Part shown: in pieces, positions 45,153 through 55,479 of the stretch
Layout of the letters: every line of letters begins with the position of its first letter
How positions within the stretch are numbered: position 1 is the first letter of the stretch
Source of the DNA: an uncultured Latescibacterota bacterium
GTDB lineage: Bacteria; Latescibacterota; UBA2968
Direction of reading: 5' to 3'
Assembly (NCBI GenBank): GCA_958295785.1
Contig: OY282377.1
Span: 4,032,896 to 4,096,895, forward strand
DNA: 64,000 nucleotides
The notes under the pieces: model-generated
What the model was told of the DNA's origin: nothing
The model's input: only the letters and a program-made list of their open reading frames with translations
Databases searched by the model: none
Position numbers and translations under genes: made by a program

Positions 45153-46264
45153 GTGCCGTGAAGCGCACCCTGCTGATTTTGTTATCGGGCATAGTCATCG
45201 GCCTAGCACTCTTTCCCATGCTCAATCGGCCTTCGCCCAACACGAGTGCCACAATTGAAAGCATCGAGACTTCGCGCCGCAATGCCATTGTGCGAGCGAT
45301 TGAACACGCGGCGCCAGCAGTCGTCAGCGTCAATACCGTTTACGACCGCTCCTATCCCCGATATCCCGACCGCTTTTTTGAACCCTTTGATCCCTATTCC
45401 GACATGCAGCGCATTCCCGGAATTGGATCCGGGTTTGTGATCCAAGCCGATGGCTATATCCTGACGAGCAGCCATGTCGTGGATGGCGCGCAGGAAATTT
45501 TTGTCACCTTTCCAGATGGTCGCCGCTTCGATGTCCTCGATGTTTTTATCGACCGCCAATGGGACCTCGCGGTTGTGCAAATTGACGCCGATAGCCTCTA
45601 TGTCCCGCAGATGGGAATTTCGGAAAGCGTCATTATTGGCGAATGGGCTATCGCGCTCGGCAACCCCTTTGGGTTGCACTTTGAAGACCTCAACCCCACC
45701 GCGACGGTCGGCGTTATCAGCGCAGTAGATCGCATTGTTCGCCCAGAGCAAAACGCACGCGCCCACAAAGGCATGATTCAAACAGACGCTTCGATTAACC
45801 CGGGCAACAGCGGCGGCCCTTTGGTGAACAGCCTCGGTCGAGTTATCGGCGTTAATTCATTTATTTTTTCGCAGGGCGGATCCTTGGGCATTGGTTTTGC
45901 CGTGCCCATTGATCGCGCAATTGAAGTGGCGTGCCAACTCATCGATCAGGGCAGCCGCGAATTTTGGACCGGGCTGGACATTCACAATCTCAACCCGTAT
46001 ATTGCGCGCACCCTTGGCGTTCCCACCATAAAAGGCGCGTTGATCACCGTCGTCGATCCCCTCAGCCCGGGCGAAAGCGCCGGGTTGCTGTCCGGCGATG
46101 TGATCGTGATGGTCAACAACAAACAGGCCAACAGCGCGGACGAGGTCGTAGATGCTTTTCGGTACGCGGCTGTCGGCGATACATTTCACCTCAAAATTCT
46201 GCGCGCCCGAGACCGCCTGTTCGACGCCCAACTCGTCTTGGAAGCCGACCCGCGCAGCGAGTAA
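45149..46264 (+). CDS. Membrane-anchored HtrA/Deg serine protease
   Basis: A 371-residue periplasmic quality-control protease. An N-terminal membrane anchor (LLILLSGIVIGLALF) is followed by a trypsin-like domain with the triad His in LTSSHVVDG, Asp in RQWDLAVVQ and Ser in NPGNSGGPLVN. One PDZ domain occupies residues 265-365 (GALITVVDPLSPGESAGLLS). One PDZ and a membrane anchor make it DegS-like. It is translationally coupled to truA and leads into pssA. Confidence 0.93.
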   Translation: MSAVKRTLLILLSGIVIGLALFPMLNRPSPNTSATIESIETSRRNAIVRAIEHAAPAVVSVNTVYDRSYPRYPDRFFEPFDPYSDMQRIPGIGSGFVIQADGYILTSSHVVDGAQEIFVTFPDGRRFDVLDVFIDRQWDLAVVQIDADSLYVPQMGISESVIIGEWAIALGNPFGLHFEDLNPTATVGVISAVDRIVRPEQNARAHKGMIQTDASINPGNSGGPLVNSLGRVIGVNSFIFSQGGSLGIGFAVPIDRAIEVACQLIDQGSREFWTGLDIHNLNPYIARTLGVPTIKGALITVVDPLSPGESAGLLSGDVIVMVNNKQANSADEVVDAFRYAAVGDTFHLKILRARDRLFDAQLVLEADPRSE

Positions 46265-46279
46265 ATCCCGAATGGAGCC

Positions 46280-47011
46280 ATGCCAATGAATGCCAAATCA
46301 GCCCTGCCCAGCCTGTTCACCATGAGCAGTTTGTTTTGTGGATTTTTGTCGATGTACTACGCTGTGAACGGGCGTTTTCTCGGCGCTGCCCTGCTCATCG
46401 TTATCGCGGGATTGCTCGATGCGTGCGATGGAAAAATTGCGCGATACTTCCACACGTCTAGCACTTTTGGCGTGCAGTTCGACTCGATTGTCGATGTTTG
46501 TTCATTTGGCGTGGCCCCTGCCCTGCTCATGCTCTACTATCTCGATTCCCTGCTGGTCATTCTCTGGTTGCCGTTTGCGGTTTGTTTTCTTTTTCTCCTG
46601 TGCGGCGCGCTGCGGCTGGCGCGTTTTAACGCGCTGTTGAAAGGCTTTGAAAAAGACAATTTCTCGGGCCTCCCGATTCCGACGGCAGCGGCGACCCTGG
46701 CCGCGTACATTCTTTTTACAGAACGGGTGTGGCAAAGCAACACCCACGAGCCGCTCATCGCCATTGGTCTGTGCGTGATGCTCTCATTTCTCATGGTCAG
46801 CACCATCGAGTACAGTACATTTCCGAGATTGTCCATTGAGACCAAGCGCGACCGCATCTGCTTGATCGGATTGCTCGGCGTGATGGTGCTCATGGTTTTT
46901 TTCACTTATGAAGTATTTTTTCCCCTCGCGCTCGCCATTTCCCTGTCCGGCATGCTCAGATGGCTGTATTGCATCGCCACAGACCGCGAAGTGGCCGACG
47001 TGAAAGACTGA
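46280..47011 (+). CDS. pssA: CDP-diacylglycerol-serine O-phosphatidyltransferase
   Basis: A 243-residue integral membrane enzyme making phosphatidylserine. The CDP-alcohol phosphotransferase motif is complete: DACDGKIARYF, then the Gly and two Asp in FGVQFDSIVDVCSFG. Six or more hydrophobic segments follow. GGAG lies just before the ATG. Confidence 0.92.
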   Translation: MPMNAKSALPSLFTMSSLFCGFLSMYYAVNGRFLGAALLIVIAGLLDACDGKIARYFHTSSTFGVQFDSIVDVCSFGVAPALLMLYYLDSLLVILWLPFAVCFLFLLCGALRLARFNALLKGFEKDNFSGLPIPTAAATLAAYILFTERVWQSNTHEPLIAIGLCVMLSFLMVSTIEYSTFPRLSIETKRDRICLIGLLGVMVLMVFFTYEVFFPLALAISLSGMLRWLYCIATDREVADVKD

Positions 47012-47037
47012 AATTTTGCAATCCTGAAAGTGTGGTT

Positions 47038-47316
47038 ATGATGCGAAAAAATCTGGGGGTTCTCATTGTCGCGCTCGTGATCGGCGCGCTTGCCGGCAGC
47101 GCGGTCGGCGAGGTGTTTGCCGTTGTTTTTGACAGCCTCGGTCTGAAAAATAACGTGGTCGAAAAAGTGCTGATCGATTCGTATTCTTACGAGTTCCATC
47201 CCATTCGGTTGAATTTGATCATTATGACCCTCATATTTGGGTTTTCGCTCGACTTCAATGTGTTGAGCTTTCTCGGTATCGGCATCGCCTGGTACTACGT
47301 CAAGTATTCCTATTGA
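47038..47316 (+). CDS. DUF4321-like small membrane protein
   Basis: A 92-residue protein with an N-terminal membrane segment (LGVLIVALVIGALAGSAVGE) and a second one at the end (LSFLGIGIAWYYV). The small glycine-rich helix followed by a beta-like middle fits DUF4321. Function unknown; it is embedded in the truA-gatB gene run. Start may be 47038 or the next codon. Confidence 0.65.
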   Translation: MMRKNLGVLIVALVIGALAGSAVGEVFAVVFDSLGLKNNVVEKVLIDSYSYEFHPIRLNLIIMTLIFGFSLDFNVLSFLGIGIAWYYVKYSY

Positions 47317-47337
47317 GTTATTTTCTGGAGGTGTGAT

Positions 47338-47565
47338 ATGTTAGGCATGGGACCGTGGGAAATCGTGATGATTCTGATCGTCGTCCTGTTGGTATTTGGC
47401 GCGAAACGCATTCCGGAAATCGCCCAGTCCTTGGGCAAGGGCATTACCGAATTTAAGCGCGGCGTCAAAGACGTTCAGAGCGAAATTGAAAACAACGTCA
47501 ATGCGACAACGCCGCCCGAACAACAATCCACCCAGACGCCATCGGACACCGCGACCAAATCGTAA
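47338..47565 (+). CDS. tatA: Sec-independent translocase protein TatA
   Basis: A 75-residue TatA/E protein: short N-terminal membrane helix (GPWEIVMILIVVLLVFGAKR), the FGxxxxPE hinge (FGAKRIPEIAQSLG), an amphipathic helix and a polar tail. It forms the pore for folded proteins. GGAGGTG precedes the ATG. tatB and tatC are not in the window. Confidence 0.92.
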   Translation: MLGMGPWEIVMILIVVLLVFGAKRIPEIAQSLGKGITEFKRGVKDVQSEIENNVNATTPPEQQSTQTPSDTATKS

Positions 47566-47577
47566 TCTGGAGGCAGG

Positions 47578-49026
47578 GTGCCTGACGACGCTGTTTTTCC
47601 CGGCCAAACAGCGCGGGGGCTTACAGACGGCATTCGCACGGGCGCGCACGCGGCCCGCGAAATAACAAAAACAGCCCTCGCGCACATCCAACGCACAGAC
47701 CTCAATGCGTTCATCACCATCGACGAAGAAGGTGCGCTGAAAGCCGCCGATGTCGTCGATCAAAAAGCCGCCGCGGGCGCGCCCCTCGGCCCTCTCGCCG
47801 GCATTCCAATTGCCCTGAAAGACGTGTTGTGTACCAAAGGGCTACGCACGACCTGCGCTTCAAAAATCCTCGCCAATTTCATCCCACCTTACGACGCAAC
47901 CGCTGTCACCCGTCTGCGCCGAGCCGATGCAATCATCTTGGGCAAACTCAATATGGATGAATTTGCCATGGGCTCTTCCAGCGAAAACTCCCATTTTGGC
48001 GCGGTCAAAAATCCACGAGATCCAACCCGCGTCACAGGCGGATCCAGCGGCGGCTCCGCAGCGGCTGTCGCGGCGGATCAGGCGTTTATGACCCTCGGTT
48101 CCGACACGGGCGGTTCTATCCGCTTGCCCGCATCCTTTTGCGGCGTGGTCGGCCTCAAACCCACCTACGGGCGCGTTTCCCGCTATGGCCTGATCGCCTA
48201 TGCGTCCTCGCTCGACCAAATCGGCCCTTTTGCGCGTTCTGTCGAAGATGCTGCCCTCCTGCTCCGCGTCATTGCCGGGCACGATCCCCGGGATTCCACC
48301 TCTGCTCGCGTGCCGGTGCCCGATTATCCCTCGGCCTGTCAAAAAGGCGTTGAGGGCCTCACCATCGGATTGCCCGAAGAATTTTTTGGCGAAGGGCTAC
48401 AACCCGATGTCCGCCATGCCGTCATGCAAGGCGTTGAAATTCTCGAAAAAAACGGCGCGTGCATCCGCGAAATTTCCCTGCCCATCGCCGGCCATCCCTC
48501 CTATGCCATTGCCGCCTATTACATCGTCGCCACAGCCGAAGCATCGTCCAATCTGTCGCGTTACGACGGGGTAAAATACGGGTTCCGCGATGAGGCGAAA
48601 AACTTGATCGACATGTATGTCCAAACGCGCAGCAAGGGATTTGGCGCGGAAGTCAAGCGGCGCATTATGCTGGGCACGTATGCCCTCAGCGCGGGGTATT
48701 ACGATGCGTATTACCGCAAAGCGCAACAGGTACGCACGCTCATCTGTCGGGATTTCGCCCGCGCGTATGAAACCTGCGATCTGATCGCTTCGCCCGTATC
48801 GCCCACCCCGGCCTTCAAACTGGGCGAAAAACTCCGCGATCCCCTCCAGATGTACCTCTCCGATATTTACACGGTGTCCGTCAATCTCGCGGGCATTCCC
48901 GGCATTTCAGTCCCGTGCGGCACTTCCCCCGCAGGCTTGCCCATCGGCTTGCAACTGCTCGGCGATGCCTTTGCCGAGGAAACCATTTTGCGCGCAGCCG
49001 CGGTTGTCGAAAGAGAATTGGCATGA
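47578..49026 (+). CDS. gatA: Aspartyl/glutamyl-tRNA amidotransferase subunit A
   Basis: A 482-residue amidase that releases ammonia from glutamine for GatB. The Ser-cisSer-Lys triad is visible: Lys in IALKDVLC, the Ser pair in [14 protein letters not shown] and [16 protein letters not shown] start after TCTGGAGGCAGG. Its stop overlaps the gatB start. gatC is not found next to it. Confidence 0.96.
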   Translation: MPDDAVFPGQTARGLTDGIRTGAHAAREITKTALAHIQRTDLNAFITIDEEGALKAADVVDQKAAAGAPLGPLAGIPIALKDVLCTKGLRTTCASKILANFIPPYDATAVTRLRRADAIILGKLNMDEFAMGSSSENSHFGAVKNPRDPTRVTGGSSGGSAAAVAADQAFMTLGSDTGGSIRLPASFCGVVGLKPTYGRVSRYGLIAYASSLDQIGPFARSVEDAALLLRVIAGHDPRDSTSARVPVPDYPSACQKGVEGLTIGLPEEFFGEGLQPDVRHAVMQGVEILEKNGACIREISLPIAGHPSYAIAAYYIVATAEASSNLSRYDGVKYGFRDEAKNLIDMYVQTRSKGFGAEVKRRIMLGTYALSAGYYDAYYRKAQQVRTLICRDFARAYETCDLIASPVSPTPAFKLGEKLRDPLQMYLSDIYTVSVNLAGIPGISVPCGTSPAGLPIGLQLLGDAFAEETILRAAAVVERELA

Positions 49027-50462
49027 CCTACGAACCCGTCATCGGCTTGGAAGTCCACGCCCAACTGGCGACCACCACCAAAATTTTCTGCGGGTGCAAC
49101 GCGGAATTTGGCGGCGATCCCAACACCCACGTCTGCCCGGTCTGCTTGGGCTTGCCGGGCGCGTTGCCCGTGCTCAACCAAAACGTCATCGATCTGGCGA
49201 TGCGGATCGCGCTGGCCGCGGGTTGCACCATCCAGCCGCGCAGTCGGTTTTTGCGGAAAAACTACTTTTACCCAGACCTGCCCAAGGGGTATCAGATTTC
49301 GCAATTTCAATCCCACGAAGAAATGCCGCTGGCAACCGGCGGCGGCATCGACATATCCACAGACGACAGCGGGACAAAGACCATCCCCCTCACGCGCATC
49401 CACATGGAAGAAGACGCCGGCAAGAGCATTCACGCCTTGGGCGAATCGCTCGTGGATGTCAATCGCTGCGGCGTGCCCCTCATCGAGATCGTGAGCGAAC
49501 CCGAGATAGCGACTCCTGAAGAAGCTTTTCACTATCTCACCAGCCTGCACCAACTGCTCGTGTACACCGGGGTTTCCGAAGGCGATATGGAAAAAGGGCA
49601 CATGCGGATTGACGCCAATGTGTCGATCCGCCCGGTTGGCGAAACCGAACTCGGTACCAAAGTCGAGATCAAAAATGTCAACTCGTTTCGCAACTGCCAA
49701 CGCGCCATCGCATCCGAAATCCAGCGGCAAATTGACCTGCGCGAAACCGGCGGTGAGATCGAACAAACGACCATGCTCTACGATCCGGACCGCAATGTGT
49801 TGCGCGCCATGCGGACGAAAGAAGAATCGGACGACTATCGCTATTTTCCCGATCCGGATCTCGTCCCGGTGGTCGTAGATCGGGCTTGGGTCGAGCGCGT
49901 TCAAAGCCAGATTCCAGAACTGCCAGACGCCAAACGCACGCGCTTTGCCAAATTTTACGGCCTATCTGCGGATCAGATCGAGGTGCTGACCGCAGATCGA
50001 GACATTGCCGACTATTTTGAAGCCACAGTTGCGGCGGGCGTGCAGATCAGACAAGCAACCAACTGGATCCAGGGCGACATAATGCGCGCGCTCAATGATC
50101 GCAAAATCGCGATTGGCGACCTGCGCGTTTCGCCCCAACACCTCGCCGAGTTGATCGCGCTGATCGACAAGGGCGATATCAGCACCAACATCGCCAGAAC
50201 AGTGTTCGACGATATGGTCGAAACCGGCGACAGTCCGTCGTCGATTGTCGAGCAAAAGGGGCTTGTGCAGATCAGCGATACCGGCGAACTCGATGGCGTG
50301 CTCGACCAAATCATCGCCGACAACCCCGCCGAAGTCGCACGCTTCAAAGATGGCGACAAACGGCTCATGGGCTTCTTCATGGGCCAACTGATGAAAGCCA
50401 CCCGCGGGCAAGCCAACCCCCAAAAGGCCAGTCAATTGCTGATGAAGAAATTGGGGAGTTAA
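49023..50462 (+). CDS. gatB: Aspartyl/glutamyl-tRNA amidotransferase subunit B
   Basis: A 479-residue kinase/transamidase subunit converting mischarged Glu-tRNA(Gln) or Asp-tRNA(Asn). It starts [24 protein letters not shown] and CPVCLGLPG carry zinc-binding cysteines, and GGGIDI and [11 protein letters not shown] follow. The C-terminal YqeY-like domain (near 330-479) is complete. It overlaps gatA by 4 bases, so translation is coupled. Confidence 0.97.
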   Translation: MTYEPVIGLEVHAQLATTTKIFCGCNAEFGGDPNTHVCPVCLGLPGALPVLNQNVIDLAMRIALAAGCTIQPRSRFLRKNYFYPDLPKGYQISQFQSHEEMPLATGGGIDISTDDSGTKTIPLTRIHMEEDAGKSIHALGESLVDVNRCGVPLIEIVSEPEIATPEEAFHYLTSLHQLLVYTGVSEGDMEKGHMRIDANVSIRPVGETELGTKVEIKNVNSFRNCQRAIASEIQRQIDLRETGGEIEQTTMLYDPDRNVLRAMRTKEESDDYRYFPDPDLVPVVVDRAWVERVQSQIPELPDAKRTRFAKFYGLSADQIEVLTADRDIADYFEATVAAGVQIRQATNWIQGDIMRALNDRKIAIGDLRVSPQHLAELIALIDKGDISTNIARTVFDDMVETGDSPSSIVEQKGLVQISDTGELDGVLDQIIADNPAEVARFKDGDKRLMGFFMGQLMKATRGQANPQKASQLLMKKLGS

Positions 50463-50792
50463 TCGGTCAACCCCGCTTCCATCCTGCCCAAAAGCGAAAA
50501 GCAACCACCGATGAACACCGATAAAAGACAAGGCAGATGACTGTATTCAGTCCTGGCAAGATGAGGCCGAAACATTGCTGTTTTCAAACCACAGTGCCAA
50601 TTTGATTGAAGAATGGCTGGATGATACGGCGGATGAAGTTACGAAACCGGAGGGAACTGCGTGCCCATCCAAGATCTGCCGAGATACCCCATCGCTACCA
50701 TCCGCACCGGCCAATTCATACCCGGCGAGCGCGTAATCTAGTCAGGCGGTTTCGATCATCACCACCCGTCGAATCGGCAAAGGATTCACGCT
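50463..50792. other. Intergenic stretch with repeat and possible gene fragments
   Basis: The AAAGCAACCACCGATGAAC repeat is at 50490-50516. Two short unsupported frames follow: ETLLFSNHSANLIEEWLDD near 50565, and a 26-codon GTG frame after CGGAGGG (PIQDLPRYPIATIRTGQF). They look like truncated ends of genes; I cannot name them. Confidence 0.35.
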
Positions 50793-51653
50793 ATGGAAAT
50801 GTCCTTGTTGCAAACAGCTATCGCGGAAATAAAATCCGAACTCGAGCAGACAATCAGGACAGCAATCTATAAGGGCAAATACTACGGAAATGGACAACGG
50901 GCTAAAGAGGCTCTCATTAGAAGCCAGAATCTCATCATGAAAATTCACGAAGTCGTCAAAATCAGTTTGGATCGAGAACTCAAAAAATTTACCAAACACC
51001 ATACAATTCATCCACCTTTGGGCGAAAGAAAACCAGAACTCGCGCTTTCGGGATTCATCAAGCGCAAAAAGCAGGATATCGTTGTCCTTTTTGGCAGTGC
51101 TGGACAGGCTTCAGAAATGATCAAAGAGGGGCCTTTGGCAGGTGCTATGAACGCGATTGGCAAAGAGCAATCCGAAAATGCGATTGTGATTGGCGTTCGC
51201 AGCCAACTCAGCAGTGTAGAAAAAAATTTCGACACGCTTATGGAAAGAGCATTTGCCGAAACGCTAAATCTGCGCCTCAGACTTCCCAAATTGGTGATGG
51301 GTGAAGTCTATCTGCTTCCCGTGGTCGAATATGACGATCAAGCGATGAAGCAGAATCGCATCGCCTGGAAAATGGGCCACACGCCGGTAGAAAAATTCAT
51401 AAAAACTTTCTTGGGCATTACGCACCGCGATATAGACGCCGACACGGGCGACCTCTACAAATACGAACGCTCTGTGTTAATCCTCGCAGACTTTCGGCAA
51501 TCTCCGCCACAGATTTTCTCAACGCTTGAGGAACTAAAAAAAGGCGGTTATGTTTCCCTCCATTTTGAGGCCAATTTCGATCTTCTATCACCGGTAAATT
51601 TCGCAACCGATATTGTCGATATGCATCGAAAACGCCATTTGTACCTGTATTAA
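50793..51653 (+). CDS. Putative restriction endonuclease, convergent with a DNA methyltransferase
   Basis: A 286-residue protein after AAAGGA. I do not recognise a family. An N-terminal helical part is followed by IVVLFGSAGQASE, ENAIVIGVRSQLSSVEKNFD, MGEVYLLPVVEYDDQAM and SVLILADF; the alternating acidic/hydrophobic segment from 125 to 180 could be a PD-(D/E)xK-type core. Its stop is 2 bases from that of a DNA methyltransferase on the other strand, the usual arrangement of a type II restriction-modification pair, and that context is the main basis for the call. Confidence 0.5.
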   Translation: MEMSLLQTAIAEIKSELEQTIRTAIYKGKYYGNGQRAKEALIRSQNLIMKIHEVVKISLDRELKKFTKHHTIHPPLGERKPELALSGFIKRKKQDIVVLFGSAGQASEMIKEGPLAGAMNAIGKEQSENAIVIGVRSQLSSVEKNFDTLMERAFAETLNLRLRLPKLVMGEVYLLPVVEYDDQAMKQNRIAWKMGHTPVEKFIKTFLGITHRDIDADTGDLYKYERSVLILADFRQSPPQIFSTLEELKKGGYVSLHFEANFDLLSPVNFATDIVDMHRKRHLYLY

Positions 51654-51655
51654 AT

Positions 51656-53581
51656 CTACATTGTCGTTCCCAATTCCCGTCCGCAAACCTCCTCAATGTC
51701 TTTGCTGTTGAGCTTATAGCGAGCCTCCAAATATTCGTTCGCGTCAAATTTTGGCAACTCTAAAAACGCTGTCATTTCCCTTTCTGTCATGTCGATAATA
51801 CCAACCCGTTCAATAAAATTCTTCTGATAGCATTGGTAGTCGCCTTCAATTTGAAAGCTCGTCAGTTTCGCGTAGTAATTCATCATTCTGCTATTGAGCA
51901 CCTTTTCGAGTACTTCAATGGTCAGCTTACTGCTGAATAGAGAATCATCTCTGATGGATACGGCATAGCCATTGCAGAAGAGTTGGTCACTCCTGTCGAG
52001 CATAAATTGGGGGAACTTGCTAAAAGTCTTGGTGAGAAGCTTCGGGCCTCTCGCCTCCCTGCCTTGGGTTCTTCCCCATGCGTACCATCCTTCGTAACTT
52101 TTCTTGCCCTTGTCTCGGCTTTTTAAGAGATTGCGGCATTTCCACAGATAGGCATAAGCTTCTGGAAATTTCGCCTTTATCTCTTTCTCCTGTATCAAGC
52201 GATATTTTCCTTTTATTTTTTGGTACGGAAAAATAATTCTCAAATCATTGTGTTCCAAATCCTCCGCGCTATTTAAGGCCGCAATTTTGACCGCAGGGCG
52301 CGTGATGCCGAGTTCTACCCGGTGCGTTTCCCGGTTCAAAGGATTTGCAGTACAATACTGTTCGTCTCTTCTGCGTACCAAAAAAATCGCATCTTTCAGG
52401 GTTGCAAACCCGACTTTAATCGAAGCGACCACACCAAGGGGGTTTCCAGTTGATTCAATTATCTTGAGATTTTCTAAATGATTGCCTTTTGCAAGACGCC
52501 ATTTGTCGGCTTTTAGATCTGAAAAAGGAATGGCTGAAAATGTGGCTTTGTTGAGACTGTTGGCGCGAACCCGTTTCAGAGCGTCAAATTCAAAGCTCTT
52601 TTTCTTTTCGTTTCCAAGAAAGACCAAGCAAGTATACGCGCTTGCTTGCCTGAAAACTTTATGGTGGCCGAAATCTATGATTCTGCGGATACATTGCTCG
52701 TCCTGTAAGTATTGTCTAACCCCTTTGCCCGCCAGAGAAGTATACAGATTGTTTTGGGTGATGATTGCCAGACATCCTTGTGGCGCGAGGAGCCTGTGTC
52801 CGGCAAGTAAAAAGAGAAGTGCCAAGCTGAAATTGCCATTCGCATAACCTTTGAATTTTTTCGATAGTTGTGTTCGGTATTTGGCATCGAGATTCTGAAG
52901 TTTAACATACGGCGGATTTGTCGTCACCAGATCAAACCCATTGTCAGCACCTGATATATGCCACAAGTCTTCGGAAGAATCCAACAGGGTATCGCGGCAG
53001 AAAAGGCGCGAGTTTGTTTTAGATGGCTTAAAACCGTGAAGAATCGAGTAAAGTTCGACAAGACAACGCGCATGCTCAATGGCCCAAGGATCATTGTCAA
53101 AACCGAATAGACATTCCGCAAATGCTTTCTCTATAGAAATTTCGCTTTTCAATATTTCCGCTGCTCGAATGAGAAATCCGCCGCTTCCACAAGCGGGATC
53201 GCAAATGAGTGGGGCGTCTTTGCTTATGGACTGACCCATCTGTAAGCCATGTTTTACGAGGTATTCAATGATAAAATCGGGCGTATAAACCGCCCCCTGA
53301 GATTTGCGTCTTTTAGAATCGATCAGAATTTCAAAAATGCTTTCGATGTCTTTTATCGAAAGTCTAAAAATGGACTGATCGAACTTATGCCTGATACGCG
53401 CCACCTCCGTTGTATTCGACGCTTCCAAAAACGCAGCCGCCGAATCGGCCTGTTTTAACTTCGCAACGGGAATTTCGTTGATCTTTGCCCAATGTTGAAG
53501 CAATGCGGCACGAATCGCATTTTCCTCGTAATTTTTGACCAACTTTGCAATTACATCCCGTGCAGTGCGATAATATGACAC
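51656..53581 (-). CDS. N6-adenine DNA methyltransferase (type II/IIG-like)
   Basis: A 641-residue modification enzyme. A helical N-terminus leads to KSQGAVYTPDFIIEYLVKHG, the SAM motif DPACGSGGFLIRAAEIL near residue 160, and the catalytic NPPY in LVTTNPPYVKLQNLD near 225. The C-terminal half is a target-recognition region with an Eco57I-class look (YEGWYAWGRTQG, GPKLLTKTFSKFPQFML). The GTG start has AAAGGAGAAATT upstream; a GTG 12 codons earlier is less likely. It probably protects the host from the convergent nuclease at 50793. Confidence 0.85.
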   Translation of the reverse strand: MSYYRTARDVIAKLVKNYEENAIRAALLQHWAKINEIPVAKLKQADSAAAFLEASNTTEVARIRHKFDQSIFRLSIKDIESIFEILIDSKRRKSQGAVYTPDFIIEYLVKHGLQMGQSISKDAPLICDPACGSGGFLIRAAEILKSEISIEKAFAECLFGFDNDPWAIEHARCLVELYSILHGFKPSKTNSRLFCRDTLLDSSEDLWHISGADNGFDLVTTNPPYVKLQNLDAKYRTQLSKKFKGYANGNFSLALLFLLAGHRLLAPQGCLAIITQNNLYTSLAGKGVRQYLQDEQCIRRIIDFGHHKVFRQASAYTCLVFLGNEKKKSFEFDALKRVRANSLNKATFSAIPFSDLKADKWRLAKGNHLENLKIIESTGNPLGVVASIKVGFATLKDAIFLVRRRDEQYCTANPLNRETHRVELGITRPAVKIAALNSAEDLEHNDLRIIFPYQKIKGKYRLIQEKEIKAKFPEAYAYLWKCRNLLKSRDKGKKSYEGWYAWGRTQGREARGPKLLTKTFSKFPQFMLDRSDQLFCNGYAVSIRDDSLFSSKLTIEVLEKVLNSRMMNYYAKLTSFQIEGDYQCYQKNFIERVGIIDMTEREMTAFLELPKFDANEYLEARYKLNSKDIEEVCGRELGTTM

Positions 53582-53704
53582 GTTAGAATTTCTCCTTTCT
53601 CGATCCGAGTTGTCCACTCTCTGAGGGCAGAAAGATATGGATTTTTAGATCATTTTCAATGCGGATTCTGATGCCGCTCGCAATTCTCTCACGTCTCGCC
53701 TTCC

Positions 53705-54373
53705 ATGAAATCTCTCATTGTCTTTATCAAAAATCCAATTCCTGGCGCCGTTAAAACGCGCTTGCAAACGCGCTATGCCCCCGAGCAGGTCGCGGCACTC
53801 TACGCTGCGTTTGTGCGCGATGTGTTGGAACGGGCCGAAAGCGTTGACATCGACCATCGGGTCATCGCCTTTGATCCGCCCGATGCGGAATCCGAGGTGC
53901 GCGTCCTTTGCGGTGACCAATGGCAATACATCCCCCAAGCGCAGGCGGACCTCGGCACCCGCATGCACAACGCGCTGATGCAACAACTTCACGCGGGGGC
54001 AACCGCAACCGTTCTCATCGGCACGGATATCCCTTCCCTCCCCGCCCACCACATTGCACACGCATTTGACCTGTTGCAGAGCAGCGATGTCGTTTTAGGC
54101 CCCAGCACAGATGGCGGATACTATCTCGTTGGCGTCTCGCAACCCGCGCCAGAGATTTTCGCGCAGGTCGAATGGAGCACGCCGAGGGTTTTTTCGCAAA
54201 CCATTGACCGCGTACAACGCGCGGGAAAGACCCTCGGCCTACTTCCCCCGTGGTTCGACGTGGATACGCCCGCCGATCTCGATTTCCTCCTCGCGCACGC
54301 CCGTGCGACCCAACTCGCTATGGGCATAGACCCCATCCCGCACACGCATGCCTGTTTGTCCGCCTTGACTTGA
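53705..54373 (+). CDS. DUF2064 / TIGR04282-type glycosyltransferase
   Basis: A 222-residue GT-A fold protein: KSLIVFIKNPIPGAVKTRL at the N-terminus, GTDIPSLPAHHI and LGPSTDGGYYLVGV with the acidic metal site in the middle, and WFDVDTPADLDFLL at the end. Members are annotated as arsenosugar-biosynthesis glycosyltransferases, but many act in unknown pathways; no arsenic genes adjoin it. Confidence 0.8.
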   Translation: MKSLIVFIKNPIPGAVKTRLQTRYAPEQVAALYAAFVRDVLERAESVDIDHRVIAFDPPDAESEVRVLCGDQWQYIPQAQADLGTRMHNALMQQLHAGATATVLIGTDIPSLPAHHIAHAFDLLQSSDVVLGPSTDGGYYLVGVSQPAPEIFAQVEWSTPRVFSQTIDRVQRAGKTLGLLPPWFDVDTPADLDFLLAHARATQLAMGIDPIPHTHACLSALT

Positions 54374-54423
54374 TCTTTTTTCGCGCATATCTTCGGGCGG
54401 GCACAGGGGTTGCGATGCGTCTC

Positions 54424-54457
54424 ATGAACGGGCCTGAAAAACGGTCAGTTCTACCCC
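54424..54457. repeat. Dispersed repeat, family B
   Basis: ATGAACGGGCCTGAAAAACG followed by GTCAGTTCTACCCC matches the units at 9079 and 40223. A degenerate, inverted family A unit lies just upstream at about 54391-54418. Confidence 0.55.
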
Positions 54458-54502
54458 GTCTGTCTATTTGGGCGGACTCACCGCTGTTCTCCGGAGTTTT
54501 CA

Positions 54503-55471
54503 ATGTTCATTCGCCATCTCCTCGCGCTTTTCGCGGTCTTGACTTGCCTGCATCCGGCACTGGCTCAGGAACGCTACAAATTTGCCTTTGTCACGCACGG
54601 CGGGCCGGGAAATCCATTTTGGAATGTCGTGATCAAAGGCATGAAAGATGCGGCCAAACGCTACGACGTGGATGTGCAATGGCTCAGTAGCCCCACCTTT
54701 TCTATCGCGGACATGCCCAATTTTCTCGACGACGCCATCGCAAACAAAGTCAATGGCATTGGCATCACCTGCCCGGACCCCGAAGCCATTCGGGAAAGCG
54801 TGGCACGCGCACACGCGGCAGGCATCCCCATCATCGCGCTCAACACCGCGGACCCCAACGCCGGAAAAGACGCGGCGTTGCCCACGCAATTCTACGTCGG
54901 CGCCAGCGAGTATTTGGGCGGCCAGTCCAATGCCAAAGCCATTCTCGCCGAGGCGGAAAAGCGCGGCATGACTGTTCAACGCGCCGTGTGCCCCATTCAA
55001 GAACTCGGGCATAGCGGCCTCGAAGCGCGATTTGCGGGATTTGCGAGCATCTTGAAAGAAAAGGGCATTGTCGTCGATGGCCTGACCATCTCCAACGATG
55101 TCGAACAATCCGCCGGCCTGCTCCGCGACTACTTTCTCGGGCAGCCGCAAACCAATGCCATCGCCACCCTCGGCCCGTTGCCCGCGGATGCGTTTTACCT
55201 GTTTGTGGAAGAAGCCGGGAAAGAACCGGGGGAAATACTGCACGTCACGCACGATACGAGCACGTCTATCTTCGACCACATCCGAAAGGGGTACACGATT
55301 CAAGCGGTGGATCAACAGCCCTATTTGCAGGGCTATTTGACCGTTTCATTTCTCTATTTGCACAATGCTTATGGCCTCACGCTCGCGCGAGATGTGCTCA
55401 CCGGGCCGTTTTCCATCAACGCGACCAATGTGGACCGCATTGCCAAATTGATGGCCGCGGGTTATAGATAG
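54503..55471 (+). CDS. Sugar ABC transporter, periplasmic binding protein
   Basis: A 322-residue protein with a signal peptide (LLALFAVLTCLHPALAQ) and a LacI/RbsB-type type I binding fold (FAFVTHGGPGNPFWNVVIKG, FLDDAIANKVNGIGI, IIALNTADPN). It captures a sugar for the permease and ATPase encoded next, 8 bases downstream. The ligand is not predictable; the set is closest in layout to the FrcBCA fructose/ribose importers. Confidence 0.88.
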   Translation: MFIRHLLALFAVLTCLHPALAQERYKFAFVTHGGPGNPFWNVVIKGMKDAAKRYDVDVQWLSSPTFSIADMPNFLDDAIANKVNGIGITCPDPEAIRESVARAHAAGIPIIALNTADPNAGKDAALPTQFYVGASEYLGGQSNAKAILAEAEKRGMTVQRAVCPIQELGHSGLEARFAGFASILKEKGIVVDGLTISNDVEQSAGLLRDYFLGQPQTNAIATLGPLPADAFYLFVEEAGKEPGEILHVTHDTSTSIFDHIRKGYTIQAVDQQPYLQGYLTVSFLYLHNAYGLTLARDVLTGPFSINATNVDRIAKLMAAGYR

Positions 55472-55479
55472 GAGTTCTG

